DNA of 64,000 nucleotides from Lysinibacillus contaminans (GCF_001278945.1 NZ_LGRV01000001.1:116415-180414); one strand, 5' to 3'. Counted from the first letter of the stretch, positions 44,742-54,307 are shown. Notes: generated from the letters alone by a model not told the origin. Numbers and translations: made by a program.

Positions 44742-46062
44742 AATTGATATTGATATAGTAGACAATCCATATGATTTTGGATTAACAGATTTGTTTAAAA
44801 TGGCAACACGTATTAATAAAAAAAGGCGATTTTTATTTGTCAGTACAATTCTTGGAAAGCATATAGCTGTACGTCCACAAGTGCCAATGCTTACAGGGAC
44901 ATTGCTAGCAATGATGTATAATCAGAAACTTGTTGGCGAGGAAGCTGTATCTTTACCTGCTGTTGTACAGGCACTAAAGCAACATGAAAATGCACCAGTA
45001 GTTTTACAACAAGTGGAGGATATGGGTTTGGACTTGGCTGAGGAGACATTGTTTATAGGTTTTGCAGAAACAGCGACAGCACTAGGCCATGCAGTTTTCA
45101 ATGCGTTTCAATCGAAGGCCACATATATTCATACAACACGTGAACAACTACCTGATATTGAACCATTTATAACGTTTGAAGAAGAACATTCACATGCCAC
45201 GAGCCATCGTGTATACAGTGAAGAACCTGAAAAATTGCTACAAGCAAAGCGCATTGTGTTAATCGATGATGAGATTACAACAGGAAATACGGTAGTGAAT
45301 ATGATCGAAACGTTGAGAAAGAAGTTTCCTTTTGTAAAACACTATACGGTGTTATCCATTTTAGATTGGCGTTCTGAACAACAGCAAGCATTCTTTAAGC
45401 AATTAGAACAAAAGTGGGATGTATCGGTCGATTTTATAGCAATTATGGGTGGCCAATTTAGCTGCAGTGGGGAGCCGCTTTTATCAGGCAAACAAGTGGA
45501 AGCAACTACACAAGAGGCTCGAAATATGGCACTGTTATCGATAAAAGAACCTATTGAACAAAAAAACTATCGCTCGATTGCTGAAAATGGTATTGAAAAT
45601 AAAGCGCCATACATGCTAGCAACGGGAAGATTTATGTTGACGACTGAACAGCATGTGGAACAAAAGAATACACTAAAGGGAATTGCCCGGGAGTTGAAAA
45701 AATGGAGAACGGGTGGTCCAGCACTTGTGATTGGAACAGGTGAGTTTATGTATGTACCGATGCAAATAGCTAGTTATTTAGGTGATGACGTTTATGTTCA
45801 ATCGACAACTCGTAGCCCGATATATTGTACAGAGGATGTAGGCTATACAATTACTGAGAAAATAGCGTTTGAAAGCCCTGAAAATAACGGTGTTGCGAAC
45901 TATCTATATAATGTACAAAGTCACCCATACTCGGAACTTTTTTTAGTAGTGGAACGTATAGCAGATAAGACAGTCGTAGCGAGGGTTGTGGAAGCTCTTC
46001 GATTGGTAAGTGAAGCGGAAATTTATGTGGTTTGTATGCATGAATTGGAGGGTGAATTATGA
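44698..46062 (+). CDS. Ter-associated phosphoribosyltransferase (PRTase_2 + TRSP)
   Basis: 454 residues from ATG 44698, which is 8 bases from GGGGGA; ATG 44692 is too close. The PRPP-binding loop is VLIDDEITTGNT near residue 190. The C-terminal third (ATGRFMLTTEQ, GPALVIGTGEFMYVPMQIA, STTRSPIYC) fits the TRSP domain that follows this PRTase in Ter clusters. Predicted to handle a ribosyl or ribosyl-like intermediate. Substrate unknown. Coupled to the next gene by ATGA. Confidence 0.83.
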   Translation: MKQLKNRLKIIQNYEIDIDIVDNPYDFGLTDLFKMATRINKKRRFLFVSTILGKHIAVRPQVPMLTGTLLAMMYNQKLVGEEAVSLPAVVQALKQHENAPVVLQQVEDMGLDLAEETLFIGFAETATALGHAVFNAFQSKATYIHTTREQLPDIEPFITFEEEHSHATSHRVYSEEPEKLLQAKRIVLIDDEITTGNTVVNMIETLRKKFPFVKHYTVLSILDWRSEQQQAFFKQLEQKWDVSVDFIAIMGGQFSCSGEPLLSGKQVEATTQEARNMALLSIKEPIEQKNYRSIAENGIENKAPYMLATGRFMLTTEQHVEQKNTLKGIARELKKWRTGGPALVIGTGEFMYVPMQIASYLGDDVYVQSTTRSPIYCTEDVGYTITEKIAFESPENNGVANYLYNVQSHPYSELFLVVERIADKTVVARVVEALRLVSEAEIYVVCMHELEGEL

Positions 46063-47159
46063 GGCTAGTAATGCAACCCGATAAAATGGGGAGTTATGCA
46101 CCTGAGGATGTCGTCTTTTTACTACGGGATATTAGTAATGTCTCACTTGAATTAAACAATGAAAAACGTGAACAACTCATCCAATCAGGGACACATTATT
46201 CTGAAATGTTACCCGTCGAGTATCAGCCTTCAGAAGCATATATGGCACTTTTTTATAAAACATTAGATGCCTATGCCAAACGTATTGCGCTAGCCGTTGG
46301 GATTGTAGCGGAACAAATTGTAGCGCGTCAGGGGTTAGAGCATTTAGTGCTTGTTAGTTTAGCGAGAGCAGGCACGCCGATTGGAATTTTGATTAAGCGT
46401 TACATCGAAATGCGTTACAACGTCCAAGTGCCGCATTACACGATTTCGATACTGCGTGGCCGCGGTATTGACGAGACAGCTATTCAGTATATATTTGCAG
46501 AGCATCCGTTAGCACGTATTCAATTTATAGATGGTTGGACAGGAAAGGGTGCCATCACAAAAGAATTGCAACAAGCGTGTGAGCACTTTAATGTAAATAA
46601 TGAGGAACAACTCGATGCGACATTAGCTGTATTAGCTGATCCAGGGCACTGTACGTCGATTTATGGTACGCGTGAAGATTTTTTAATTCCGTCTGCTTGT
46701 TTAAATTCAACAGTGTCGGGGCTAGTGAGTCGCACAGTATTGAATTTGCAGTTTATGAAGGAACATGACTTCCACGGGGCGAAATATTATAAAGAGCTAG
46801 AGGACGTAGATGTATCGAACTTGTACATTGAACGTGTGAGTGCTTATTTTGAACAAGTGAAAAAGGAAGTAGAGCAGCAAATTAGTAAGCAACCACAATC
46901 TCCTGTTACTTGGCAAGGCATGAAATCGGTCGAAGCGATTCAACGGGAGTTAGGGATTGCAAATATTCATTTCGTGAAGCCTGGTGTAGGGGAAACAACG
47001 CGTGTGTTACTGCGCCGTATACCGTGGAAAATTCTAATTAATCCTAAATACGCGAACGAACTCGAGCACATATTATTATTAGCTAAGGAAAAAAATGTAC
47101 CTGTTGAAGAATATCCGAATATGTCGTATGCATGCTGCGGCTTAATAAAAGAAGTATAG
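46059..47159 (+). CDS. StiP-type PRTase with C-terminal Pelota-like domain
   Basis: 366 residues. The N-terminal two thirds show a second PRTase-like fold: LVLVSLARAGTPIGILIKRY, HYTISILRGRGID and IQFIDGWTGKGAI in place of the PRPP loop. The C-terminal part (NIHFVKPGVGETTRVLLRRI, ANELEHILLLAKEKNVPVEE) resembles a Pelota/L7Ae RNA-binding domain. Databases often name this family cysteine protease StiP; the sequence suggests PRTase chemistry rather than a protease. Four-base overlap with the preceding gene. Confidence 0.8.
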   Translation: MRLVMQPDKMGSYAPEDVVFLLRDISNVSLELNNEKREQLIQSGTHYSEMLPVEYQPSEAYMALFYKTLDAYAKRIALAVGIVAEQIVARQGLEHLVLVSLARAGTPIGILIKRYIEMRYNVQVPHYTISILRGRGIDETAIQYIFAEHPLARIQFIDGWTGKGAITKELQQACEHFNVNNEEQLDATLAVLADPGHCTSIYGTREDFLIPSACLNSTVSGLVSRTVLNLQFMKEHDFHGAKYYKELEDVDVSNLYIERVSAYFEQVKKEVEQQISKQPQSPVTWQGMKSVEAIQRELGIANIHFVKPGVGETTRVLLRRIPWKILINPKYANELEHILLLAKEKNVPVEEYPNMSYACCGLIKEV

Positions 47160-47171
47160 AGGAGAGAATAC

Positions 47172-47984
47172 ATGCTACTATTTACATCTGATTTAGACCG
47201 TACACTTATCTATTCAAAGCGTATGATGGATAATTTTCCACCCGCAACAACACCTGTTGTAGCAGAACGAATAGATGGTGAAGCGATGAGCATGATGACA
47301 GAAACAACAACAAAATTGCTACATCAAGTACATGAACAAACATTTTTTGTACCTGTCACGACACGCGCATTACATCAATATGAACGAATTCATTTGATAA
47401 ATGAGCTATGTCCGACTTTTGCAATTACAAGTAATGGAGGTACAATATTAGAAAAGGGCCGCCCGAGTGAAAAATGGGCAAAAACTTTACGTCAACGTAT
47501 TGAAGACTCCTCTATACCAGAAGCCGATATGTTACGTCGTTTTGAGTCGATGAAGTCGGATACTTGGCTACAACGTACATTTTATGTTGATGATTTATTT
47601 TATGTTTATTATGTTGATTTGGAAATCATACGCCAAGAGGAAGTACAGGCAATTATTCAGGAATTCGATGCACTTGGTTGGTATGTCCTTTTACAAGGAA
47701 GGAAATTATATTTTCTACCGAAAGTGTTAACGAAAGAAGCGGCGATTGCTTATTTGAAAGAGCATTGTACATACGATGTGCACGTGGCAGCGGGGGATTC
47801 TATTATGGACTACGGTATGCTCGCGATGGCCGATATAAGCTATACACCAGATCATGGTGATTTAAAGGATAAGCAACCAACAGTGTTGGGCAATACAATA
47901 TATTCGGCTCATAGTGGTGAAGCCTTTACGAAAAATTTACTTGAAGATGTTTTGCAACTCGCTGCAAAACAACCCATTGTGTAA
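47172..47984 (+). CDS. HAD family phosphatase of the Ter cluster
   Basis: 270 residues. HAD motif I DLDRTL at about residues 6-11, FAITSNGG for motif II and GDSIMDYGMLAMAD for motif IV, the Cof/sucrose-phosphatase type with a C2 cap. It probably removes a phosphate in the same pathway as the PRTases. ATG with GAGGAGAG. Twelve bases after the StiP gene. Confidence 0.85.
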   Translation: MLLFTSDLDRTLIYSKRMMDNFPPATTPVVAERIDGEAMSMMTETTTKLLHQVHEQTFFVPVTTRALHQYERIHLINELCPTFAITSNGGTILEKGRPSEKWAKTLRQRIEDSSIPEADMLRRFESMKSDTWLQRTFYVDDLFYVYYVDLEIIRQEEVQAIIQEFDALGWYVLLQGRKLYFLPKVLTKEAAIAYLKEHCTYDVHVAAGDSIMDYGMLAMADISYTPDHGDLKDKQPTVLGNTIYSAHSGEAFTKNLLEDVLQLAAKQPIV

Positions 47985-48010
47985 GTACGATGTAAGGAGG
48001 TGGCGTTTGT

Positions 48011-49642
48011 ATGCAAACAATCACAATTGAATCTGTTTTGGAGCGGGATCCTTATGATTGGCTACAGGCGTTCCAAGACTCACCAAAGATGCGTGCACTA
48101 TATGAGGTGACAGAAAAACGTGTAGTTTTTAGTCGCATCGCTGTTCGTGTATTAGGTGTACCAATAGAAGAAGATGATTATTTCAATTCATTATTTACAT
48201 TGGCACAACATCAAGGTGTCCATATTTTAAGTGAAGAATTAAATAAACATATTGAGAAAAATGATTTTCAGGCATTACAAGGTATTTTAGACCAACATCA
48301 ACAAACGCCAAAGGGCTTGTCTATCAATCGACTAATCGCCATGATGTATGGCCACCAACTTATTCCGAAGCATGATGACGCTTCGATGAATCGACATTTA
48401 CAGCTTGCAACGATTCGAGTTGTGGAGCGCTTCCGCGATCAGCAATCACTCGGATTACTTACGAATGATTTCCGTCGCTTCTTAATTGATATGGTGAAGT
48501 GGCTAAAAAACCACTGGATACAATGGACGAAAACGATGAAGCCAACAGATGATTTCCCAAAAGTTGTTTGGTACGGTGAAACGACGATTAGTCAGCGTTA
48601 TTTCCTACTCTTATTAATGGAGCTTGGTTGTGATGTATTGATCTTTCATCCAGCTGCAGTTGATGAATTTGCCGAAGTGGATCTAACAAACATGTTTTCC
48701 ATAACGCATTCTTATACAAATAAAACGACATTACAACCTTTCCCCGATAAACTCCGTGATCGTCAGGCAACGGTTGGTTATCGTTCAAGCCAACATTTTG
48801 AGCAATTAATGCATGACCAACAATCGGGTGTGTATCGACCATGGCAATTTAAAGATTATATGCCACGTTCGTTAACGTTACGGATGACGTATGATGATAT
48901 TTTTATTTATGCAAATGAAAAGGCGATGGTCCGACCAAAGTTTGAAGTAGTCGGCAATGAAGTTGTGATACCAGTAATATTTGCGAAAATTAGCGGTGTA
49001 TCGAGTCAGCGTGAAGAGTATTGGCGAAATATGCACAAACTACAAGCGAGCCCGCAAACCGTATTTGTGCAAGAATTCCCTTATGCAAAAACGAGTAAAG
49101 CGAATTATCACTTCCACTATAAGCATTGCTTAGTAAATGGAGAGTTATCAGAAGAACGTATTGTGCAAAGTGATTGGTGGCAATACGGAGAGTTGGCACT
49201 AGAGTTACAGCAGGCAATTGCCCATACGATCAAAACTTCGTGTGAACAACCAATGTTGAAACAACAGCCAAATGAATCACTATATGATTTACAACTTTTC
49301 TTATTTAAGCAAACGACGATGATTCCTAAAGAAATCTTACGTTTATTACAAAGCTTTGATTACTCGCAAGAGGTACCGAAACTTGTACTATACCAAGGGC
49401 CTCAGCAACCAGCATTATCGCGTGAAGACATTGCACTACTAGCATTTCTAAATCGTTTTGGTGTTGATATTGTCTTTTATAATCCTACAGGTAAGCTTGA
49501 TTTAGAAAAACATTTGCAAGAAGATACGTTCGATGTTCATCGTTTAGAGCATATGGTGTTTGATTTACAATATGAAGAGCCCAAACAGCAAAAGGCCGCG
49601 CCTGATAAAATAATAAAAAAACTATTTAACCGCTTTTTCTGA
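48011..49642 (+). CDS. yceG: YceG family protein (toxic anion / Ter cluster)
   Basis: 543 residues, no membrane segment or signal. Matches the YceG family that always accompanies TelA in Bacillus; features are RFLIDMVKWLKNHW and KVVWYGETTISQRYFLLLLMELGCDVLIFHP. The C-terminal part LALEYFNRFGVDIVFYNPTGK-like (ALLAFLNRFGVDIVFYNPTG) repeats the same strand pattern, suggesting an internal duplication. Biochemical role unknown. ATG with AGGAGGTGG. Confidence 0.85.
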   Translation: MQTITIESVLERDPYDWLQAFQDSPKMRALYEVTEKRVVFSRIAVRVLGVPIEEDDYFNSLFTLAQHQGVHILSEELNKHIEKNDFQALQGILDQHQQTPKGLSINRLIAMMYGHQLIPKHDDASMNRHLQLATIRVVERFRDQQSLGLLTNDFRRFLIDMVKWLKNHWIQWTKTMKPTDDFPKVVWYGETTISQRYFLLLLMELGCDVLIFHPAAVDEFAEVDLTNMFSITHSYTNKTTLQPFPDKLRDRQATVGYRSSQHFEQLMHDQQSGVYRPWQFKDYMPRSLTLRMTYDDIFIYANEKAMVRPKFEVVGNEVVIPVIFAKISGVSSQREEYWRNMHKLQASPQTVFVQEFPYAKTSKANYHFHYKHCLVNGELSEERIVQSDWWQYGELALELQQAIAHTIKTSCEQPMLKQQPNESLYDLQLFLFKQTTMIPKEILRLLQSFDYSQEVPKLVLYQGPQQPALSREDIALLAFLNRFGVDIVFYNPTGKLDLEKHLQEDTFDVHRLEHMVFDLQYEEPKQQKAAPDKIIKKLFNRFF

Positions 49643-49664
49643 AGGCTAGGGAAGGAGGCGCATT

Positions 49665-50705
49665 ATGTCCAATGTACCGATCACACTTGATCAATTGACT
49701 CCAGAAACAGCAGAGGCAACAAAACTGCAACTACGTCAAAGTACTGAAGTGCAGCGAATCGCGAGTCGTATCAATGTGAAAAATCAACTGGATTTAATGG
49801 CATTAGGTAAAGAACCTGCGATGAAATTATCACGTTTCTCGGACCAAATTTTAAATATGATGGCAAAATCCCCTGTGAATGAATCTGGCGAATTATTAAA
49901 GCAGTTAGAATCATTAATGCTGAAGTTCGATAAAAAAGAGATTATTGAGCAACAAAGCTTTTTCGGAAAGTTGTTTAAGCGTGCGCCGAAAAAGAAAGAG
50001 GATTTATTTGATAAGTACAATGTTTTAGGTAGAGACATTGAGAAAATTCATTATCAATTTGTGCTAATGGAAAAGGCTCTAGCCAATGATAATCGAATGC
50101 TGGCACGACTGTATCATGAGGATTTAACGTATTATATGGAGCTTGAAAAATACATTGTAGCAGCAGAGATGAAGTTAGATGAAGTGACATCAACGTTAAT
50201 ACCGATGTATGAAAAGCAAAGTGAAGCAGGCAATCAAATTGCTCGAATGGAGCTAAATAGTTTACAAGCGATTGCTGAAACACTCGCCGGGAAAATAGAT
50301 GAGCTAGAGAAATCGCGCATGGTTGCGATTTTAGCGGCACCACAGATTGAAATGATTCGTAGTGGTAATAGCGAGTTGATCGAACAAATTAATGGAGCAT
50401 TCGTCAAGACGATTCCAGTCTTTAAAATAGGTCTTATGAGTGCAGTCAATGAAAAACGTCAACAGCTACATAATGAGTCAGCAACCGCTTTTGAAAACCG
50501 CATGAAGCAATTCGGCGGGGTCAACAGTGATACTGTGCAATTAAGTATGGCGATGGCGCAGCAACCTGAAAAAACACAAACACTTGAAGAAATGTGGGAT
50601 ACCATCATTGCAGGTATTACAACCTATCGTCAGCTGCGTGACGAACAAACAGCAAAACGTAAGAAGACAGAACAACAATTATTGGCACTCCGAAGTGAAA
50701 CGTAA
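49665..50705 (+). CDS. toxic anion resistance protein TelA (YceH-like)
   Basis: 346 residues, almost all helix and coiled coil. TelA/KlaA family pattern: LFDKYNVLGRDIEKIHYQFVL, LARLYHEDLTYYMELEKYI, and the RMELNSLQAIAETLAGKIDELE helix. TelA proteins support resistance to tellurite and some antimicrobials by an unknown membrane-linked mechanism. Last gene of the plus-strand cluster; ATG with GGAAGGAGG. Confidence 0.9.
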   Translation: MSNVPITLDQLTPETAEATKLQLRQSTEVQRIASRINVKNQLDLMALGKEPAMKLSRFSDQILNMMAKSPVNESGELLKQLESLMLKFDKKEIIEQQSFFGKLFKRAPKKKEDLFDKYNVLGRDIEKIHYQFVLMEKALANDNRMLARLYHEDLTYYMELEKYIVAAEMKLDEVTSTLIPMYEKQSEAGNQIARMELNSLQAIAETLAGKIDELEKSRMVAILAAPQIEMIRSGNSELIEQINGAFVKTIPVFKIGLMSAVNEKRQQLHNESATAFENRMKQFGGVNSDTVQLSMAMAQQPEKTQTLEEMWDTIIAGITTYRQLRDEQTAKRKKTEQQLLALRSET

Positions 50706-50752
50706 AAAATCCGACACCGTCTGATAGATATTAAAACGGTGTCGGATTTTTT
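50706..50752. terminator. bidirectional terminator telA / TerD-like gene
   Basis: AAAAAATCCGACACCGT and its complement form a perfect stem with T-runs on both strands, between convergent genes. Confidence 0.92.
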
Positions 50753-51383
50753 ATTTTTGACCTGTTCGCCAAGAGAGTCCCCATTTATAGGCTTTGTCCA
50801 TATCTTTATGACCATTAAAATACTCAACAAGGCGCTCAACTTTAAATGTTTCGTTATTTACATTTTCAATCATAGCAATGGCACACATGTTTTTCCCATT
50901 CCGATGTTCATTTAACCGAACTTCGATACTTGGCCCTGTCCCATAGTTGATTGTCACGATACCGTCAGCTTCAGCCCAATTCGCTACGCCTTCATATATA
51001 AAGGCATACACAAGGACCCGCTTAATGTCACTTACCTTATCCCCGTTAATACGTAAGTTTTCGCCTCCACTTACCATGCCTGTGCGATCATCTCCATCTA
51101 ATCCAACAAAGGGGGGATAATTCAAACTACCGAATGCATTGCCAAGAGCCTGAACGCAACTTTTTTCTCCGTCAGCTAACTCATATAAACAGCCTAAATC
51201 TAAATCAATACCGCCATTAGACTTAGTACCAAAAAGGGAAGATAAAAATCCACTTGAAGGTTTCGCAGGTTGTTGATTCCAGTTTAGGTTAACGAGAATT
51301 TCACCAATCCCTTGAGTTTGAGATTTCGTTAAATTTATGGATTGCCCTTTCTTTGTTAATTCAATCTTACTTAAATTCACCAT
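50751..51383 (-). CDS. diverged TerD/TerA-like protein
   Basis: 210 residues. N-terminal ELTKKGQSINLTKSQ and FVGLDGDDRTG align with TerD starts and calcium motifs, but the second half of the acidic loop is changed (MVSGGENL instead of GDGDGDDE), so calcium binding may be altered. It shares with the first TerD gene an insert, SSGFLSSLFGTKSNGG, before the DLDLG strand. It faces the cluster tail to tail and has its own AGGGGTG ribosome site. Confidence 0.8.
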   Translation of the reverse strand: MVNLSKIELTKKGQSINLTKSQTQGIGEILVNLNWNQQPAKPSSGFLSSLFGTKSNGGIDLDLGCLYELADGEKSCVQALGNAFGSLNYPPFVGLDGDDRTGMVSGGENLRINGDKVSDIKRVLVYAFIYEGVANWAEADGIVTINYGTGPSIEVRLNEHRNGKNMCAIAMIENVNNETFKVERLVEYFNGHKDMDKAYKWGLSWRTGQK

Positions 51384-51469
51384 ACACTATAAACACCCCT
51401 AATTATTCCGAATTTTAAGTTAATTATATCTAACTGGCAATTTATTTACAAATATATTAATAGAAAGAA

Positions 51470-51506
51470 AAAACGACAAACTGGCTTAAACCAATTTGTC
51501 GTTTCA
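51470..51506 (-). terminator. terminator of the ygaE-like gene
   Basis: AAACGACAAACTGG against CCAATTTGTCGTTT with one mismatch; lies just past the stop. Confidence 0.85.
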
Positions 51507-51510
51507 ATCA

Positions 51511-52599
51511 TTAAATAAACTCTTCATCAATATCAAAATTTATTTCATGACCGTGATAGTTTTGAAACGAAACAATCAACATATCAAGATGCTCTAAATT
51601 TTCTTCGTAATCCAAAATACGCGATAAAATGTACAGCAAGTGATAGCTTGAAAACTCAACGTCTCCCTCATCTTGTGCAAGTTTCACTTGTTTAATGAAG
51701 ATATCCATTAATTGATTGCGCTGAATATACTCGATGTGTTTGCTCCATTCAGAATGCTCGGGCTTTAATTTTCCTGTGTACTTCAGTAAAAGTTGCTCGT
51801 GATAAGTGAGTAGGAAATCTAAACGTTCTTGAATCATTAAATGGAATTGTGTCGGTAAGTGAGCTATCTCATTCTCATGCTTATGCAGACGTTGGAGTAA
51901 CTCTAAGCTTTTTTTCGACGTCGTAATCATTTGACGATAGATAACAAGTTTACGTGCTTTTTCGTATTTTTTATTTTTAAAATAGCTACGTTCTTCTTTG
52001 TAAAATTCATAGAGAATATCTACACGAGACATGCGAGATTGAAATTTGCTTACAGCCGCCTTAGTAGATGTATGCTCGGAAGCTTGGCGCACAGCTAGTC
52101 GTGTCCAACGAATAATATCATCCTGTAAAAAGTGAATTTTACGGAATAATTTCACTTCGTATTTGGGTGGTAAGAAAAATAGGTTGATGACAAAAGCTGC
52201 GAGTACCCCCACTAAAACCGTTGAAAAACGAATAAAGCCAAAGGTAAGAAAGTCATCCCCTTGAATCTCCATAATCGCCACCACGGTTACAAGTGATATC
52301 GATAAGGATTTTTCAAGTTTAAATTTCAACATTAACCCAATCGTTACCACGACGGCTATTCCAATCGCCACCATATGATGACCAAACAGTAAACCGAATA
52401 TAACTGCGACAGTGGCGCCAATTATATTTGCCTGTAATTGTTCGATAATTGTTTGATAAGACCGATAAATTGAAGGTTGAATCGCAAAAATAGCTGCAAT
52501 TCCAGCGAATACGGGTGAAGGCAATTTCAACAATTCAGCAATAAAAAGCGCAAAGACAATAGCTACAGCAGTTTTAAATACGCGGGCACCTAATTTCAT
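51511..52599 (-). CDS. ygaE: aromatic acid exporter / FUSC family membrane protein (YgaE-like)
   Basis: 362 residues. Four to five membrane helices in the first 145 residues (pattern VFAGIAAIFAIQPSIYRSY, NIIGATVAVIFGLLFG) and a long helical cytoplasmic tail (about 150-360) fit the ArAE_1 family. It probably exports aromatic carboxylic acids or related toxic compounds. Gene order before gsaB agrees with ygaE of B. subtilis. A promoter with a palindromic operator lies just upstream. Confidence 0.85.
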   Translation of the reverse strand: MKLGARVFKTAVAIVFALFIAELLKLPSPVFAGIAAIFAIQPSIYRSYQTIIEQLQANIIGATVAVIFGLLFGHHMVAIGIAVVVTIGLMLKFKLEKSLSISLVTVVAIMEIQGDDFLTFGFIRFSTVLVGVLAAFVINLFFLPPKYEVKLFRKIHFLQDDIIRWTRLAVRQASEHTSTKAAVSKFQSRMSRVDILYEFYKEERSYFKNKKYEKARKLVIYRQMITTSKKSLELLQRLHKHENEIAHLPTQFHLMIQERLDFLLTYHEQLLLKYTGKLKPEHSEWSKHIEYIQRNQLMDIFIKQVKLAQDEGDVEFSSYHLLYILSRILDYEENLEHLDMLIVSFQNYHGHEINFDIDEEFI

Positions 52600-52638
52600 A
52601 GAAAATGGATGTCCTTTCTGTCAGTTATTTTAAAGTTA

Positions 52639-52668
52639 CATTCTATACAGTATAGAATGAAGTGTCAA
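52639..52668 (-). promoter_or_regulatory. promoter with perfect 21-bp palindromic operator
   Basis: On the minus strand TTGACA (52668-52663), a 17-base spacer and TAGAAT (52645-52640). The palindrome with arms CATTCTATAC/GTATAGAATG around one base (52639-52659) covers the -10 and much of the spacer, the place for a repressor. The regulator is unknown. Confidence 0.75.
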
Positions 52669-52852
52669 AAAATACATGGATTTAAATTCTATATTTAAAA
52701 GTGCATCTGTATCCTTATTCCCCCATCACAAAGAAATAATCATAATTCTACAACAAGTTGCGAGTGGAAGTAAATGAGTAAAAGGATTCTACCTGTTCCT
52801 TTGATGCATTGCGAATGCATAGATTCCTTTATAAGCACTTATCTTTGAAAAA

Positions 52853-52881
52853 GAGCGACTCTCCACGGAAAGTCGCTCAAT
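52853..52881 (-). terminator. hemL terminator
   Basis: GAGCGACTTTCC/GGAGAGTCGCTC stem on the minus strand followed by TTTTT. Confidence 0.88.
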
Positions 52882-52889
52882 AAAAATCA

Positions 52890-54176
52890 TTAAAGTTTTG
52901 AAAATGCATAATCTACAGCTTCGATTGTTTCGCGAATATCTGCTTCCGTATGCTCCGTTGTTAAGAACCACGCTTCGTATTTAGATGGTGCAAGGTTAAT
53001 GCCTTGTTCAATCATTAGCTTAAAGAAGCGTCCGAAAATTTCTCCGTCAGTGTTTTCGGCTTGCTCATAGTTTTCAACTTTTACGTCTGTAAAATAAATT
53101 GTTAGTGCACCTTTTAAACGATTTAACGTAATCGTTACGTTGTGTTTTTTCGCCGCCGCTAAAATGCCTTCTTCTAAAATAGCACCAAGACGATCCATCT
53201 CATCATACACACCAGGACGAGCAAGTACTTCTAAACAAGCAATACCAGCTTGCATAGAAGCTGGGTTACCAGCCATTGTACCAGCTTGGTAGGCTGGACC
53301 AAGTGGTGCAACTGTATCCATAATTTCCTTACGACCACCGTAAGCGCCGATTGGTAGACCGCCACCGATTACTTTACCAAGTGCAGTTAAGTCTGGTGTT
53401 AAACCAAGAAGGTCCTGTGCAGCTCCGTAATGGAAGCGGAATGCTGTAATTACTTCATCATGAATTGTCAGTACACCTTTTTGTTGTGCAGTAGCATGTA
53501 CTAATTCTAAGAAACCAGGTTTGGGCTCCACAATACCGAAGTTCCCAACGATTGGCTCAATTAAAATCCCAGCAAGTTGGTCGCCCCACTTATCCATTGC
53601 GGCCATGAATGCTTCTGGATCATTGAAAGGAACAGTAATCACTTCTTCAGCAGTAGCTGTCGTCACACCTGCTGAGTCCGGCGTACCAAGTGTTGCAGGA
53701 CCAGAGCCAGCCGCCACTAATACTAAGTCGAAATGACCGTGGTAGCAGCCAGCGAATTTCATGATTTTTGTACGACCAGTGTAAGCACGTGCGACACGGA
53801 TTGTAGTCATAACCGCTTCTGTACCAGAGTTATTGAAGCGAACTTTATCCATTGAAGGAATCGCTTCTTTTAGCATTTTGGCAAAAGTCACTTCATATTC
53901 AGTCGGTGTCCCGAACAATGTACCGTTTTCAGCTGCATTTGTAATAGCTTTTGCAATATGTGGATGACCGTGACCTGTCACGATAGGTCCGTATGCTGCT
54001 AAGTAATCGATATAGCGATTGCCATCAACATCCCATAAATAAGCGCCCTTCCCACGCGCCATAGAAATAGGTGAGCCACCACCAACTGCCTTATAAGAAC
54101 GCGAAGGACTATTCACACCACCAACGATGTGTTGAAGTGCTTCTGCGTGTACTGCTTCAGATTTTGAGTGATTCAT
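52890..54176 (-). CDS. gsaB: glutamate-1-semialdehyde 2,1-aminomutase (GsaB-like)
   Basis: 428 residues from ATG 54176, which has TTGGAGG 8 bases upstream; five extra residues are possible. PLP fold type [41 protein letters not shown], and the PLP lysine in [17 protein letters not shown]. It converts glutamate-1-semialdehyde to 5-aminolevulinate for heme. The location next to bcp and perR matches gsaB, the second copy in B. subtilis, rather than hemL of the hem operon. Divergent from bcp. Confidence 0.9.
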   Translation of the reverse strand: MNHSKSEAVHAEALQHIVGGVNSPSRSYKAVGGGSPISMARGKGAYLWDVDGNRYIDYLAAYGPIVTGHGHPHIAKAITNAAENGTLFGTPTEYEVTFAKMLKEAIPSMDKVRFNNSGTEAVMTTIRVARAYTGRTKIMKFAGCYHGHFDLVLVAAGSGPATLGTPDSAGVTTATAEEVITVPFNDPEAFMAAMDKWGDQLAGILIEPIVGNFGIVEPKPGFLELVHATAQQKGVLTIHDEVITAFRFHYGAAQDLLGLTPDLTALGKVIGGGLPIGAYGGRKEIMDTVAPLGPAYQAGTMAGNPASMQAGIACLEVLARPGVYDEMDRLGAILEEGILAAAKKHNVTITLNRLKGALTIYFTDVKVENYEQAENTDGEIFGRFFKLMIEQGINLAPSKYEAWFLTTEHTEADIRETIEAVDYAFSKL

Positions 54177-54307
54177 AAATATTGCCTCCAATTCATTTAT
54201 ACATAACCTATTGTAGACCTAACAGAGTAAGAAATCCAAAAAAATAAGGGATATGATTTGATTTGCTACTTGGAGTAAAATAAGAGATACAGAGGAGGAG
54301 ATTTTTT

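Noticed and set aside
34223..51510. Prophage or integrative element
   Set aside because: No integrase, phage structural, replication or conjugation gene, and no attachment repeats are visible.
52740..52850. 24-codon ORF starting MSKRILPV and a small ATGCATT palindrome
   Set aside because: Weak ribosome site, no plus-strand terminator and no recognisable peptide.
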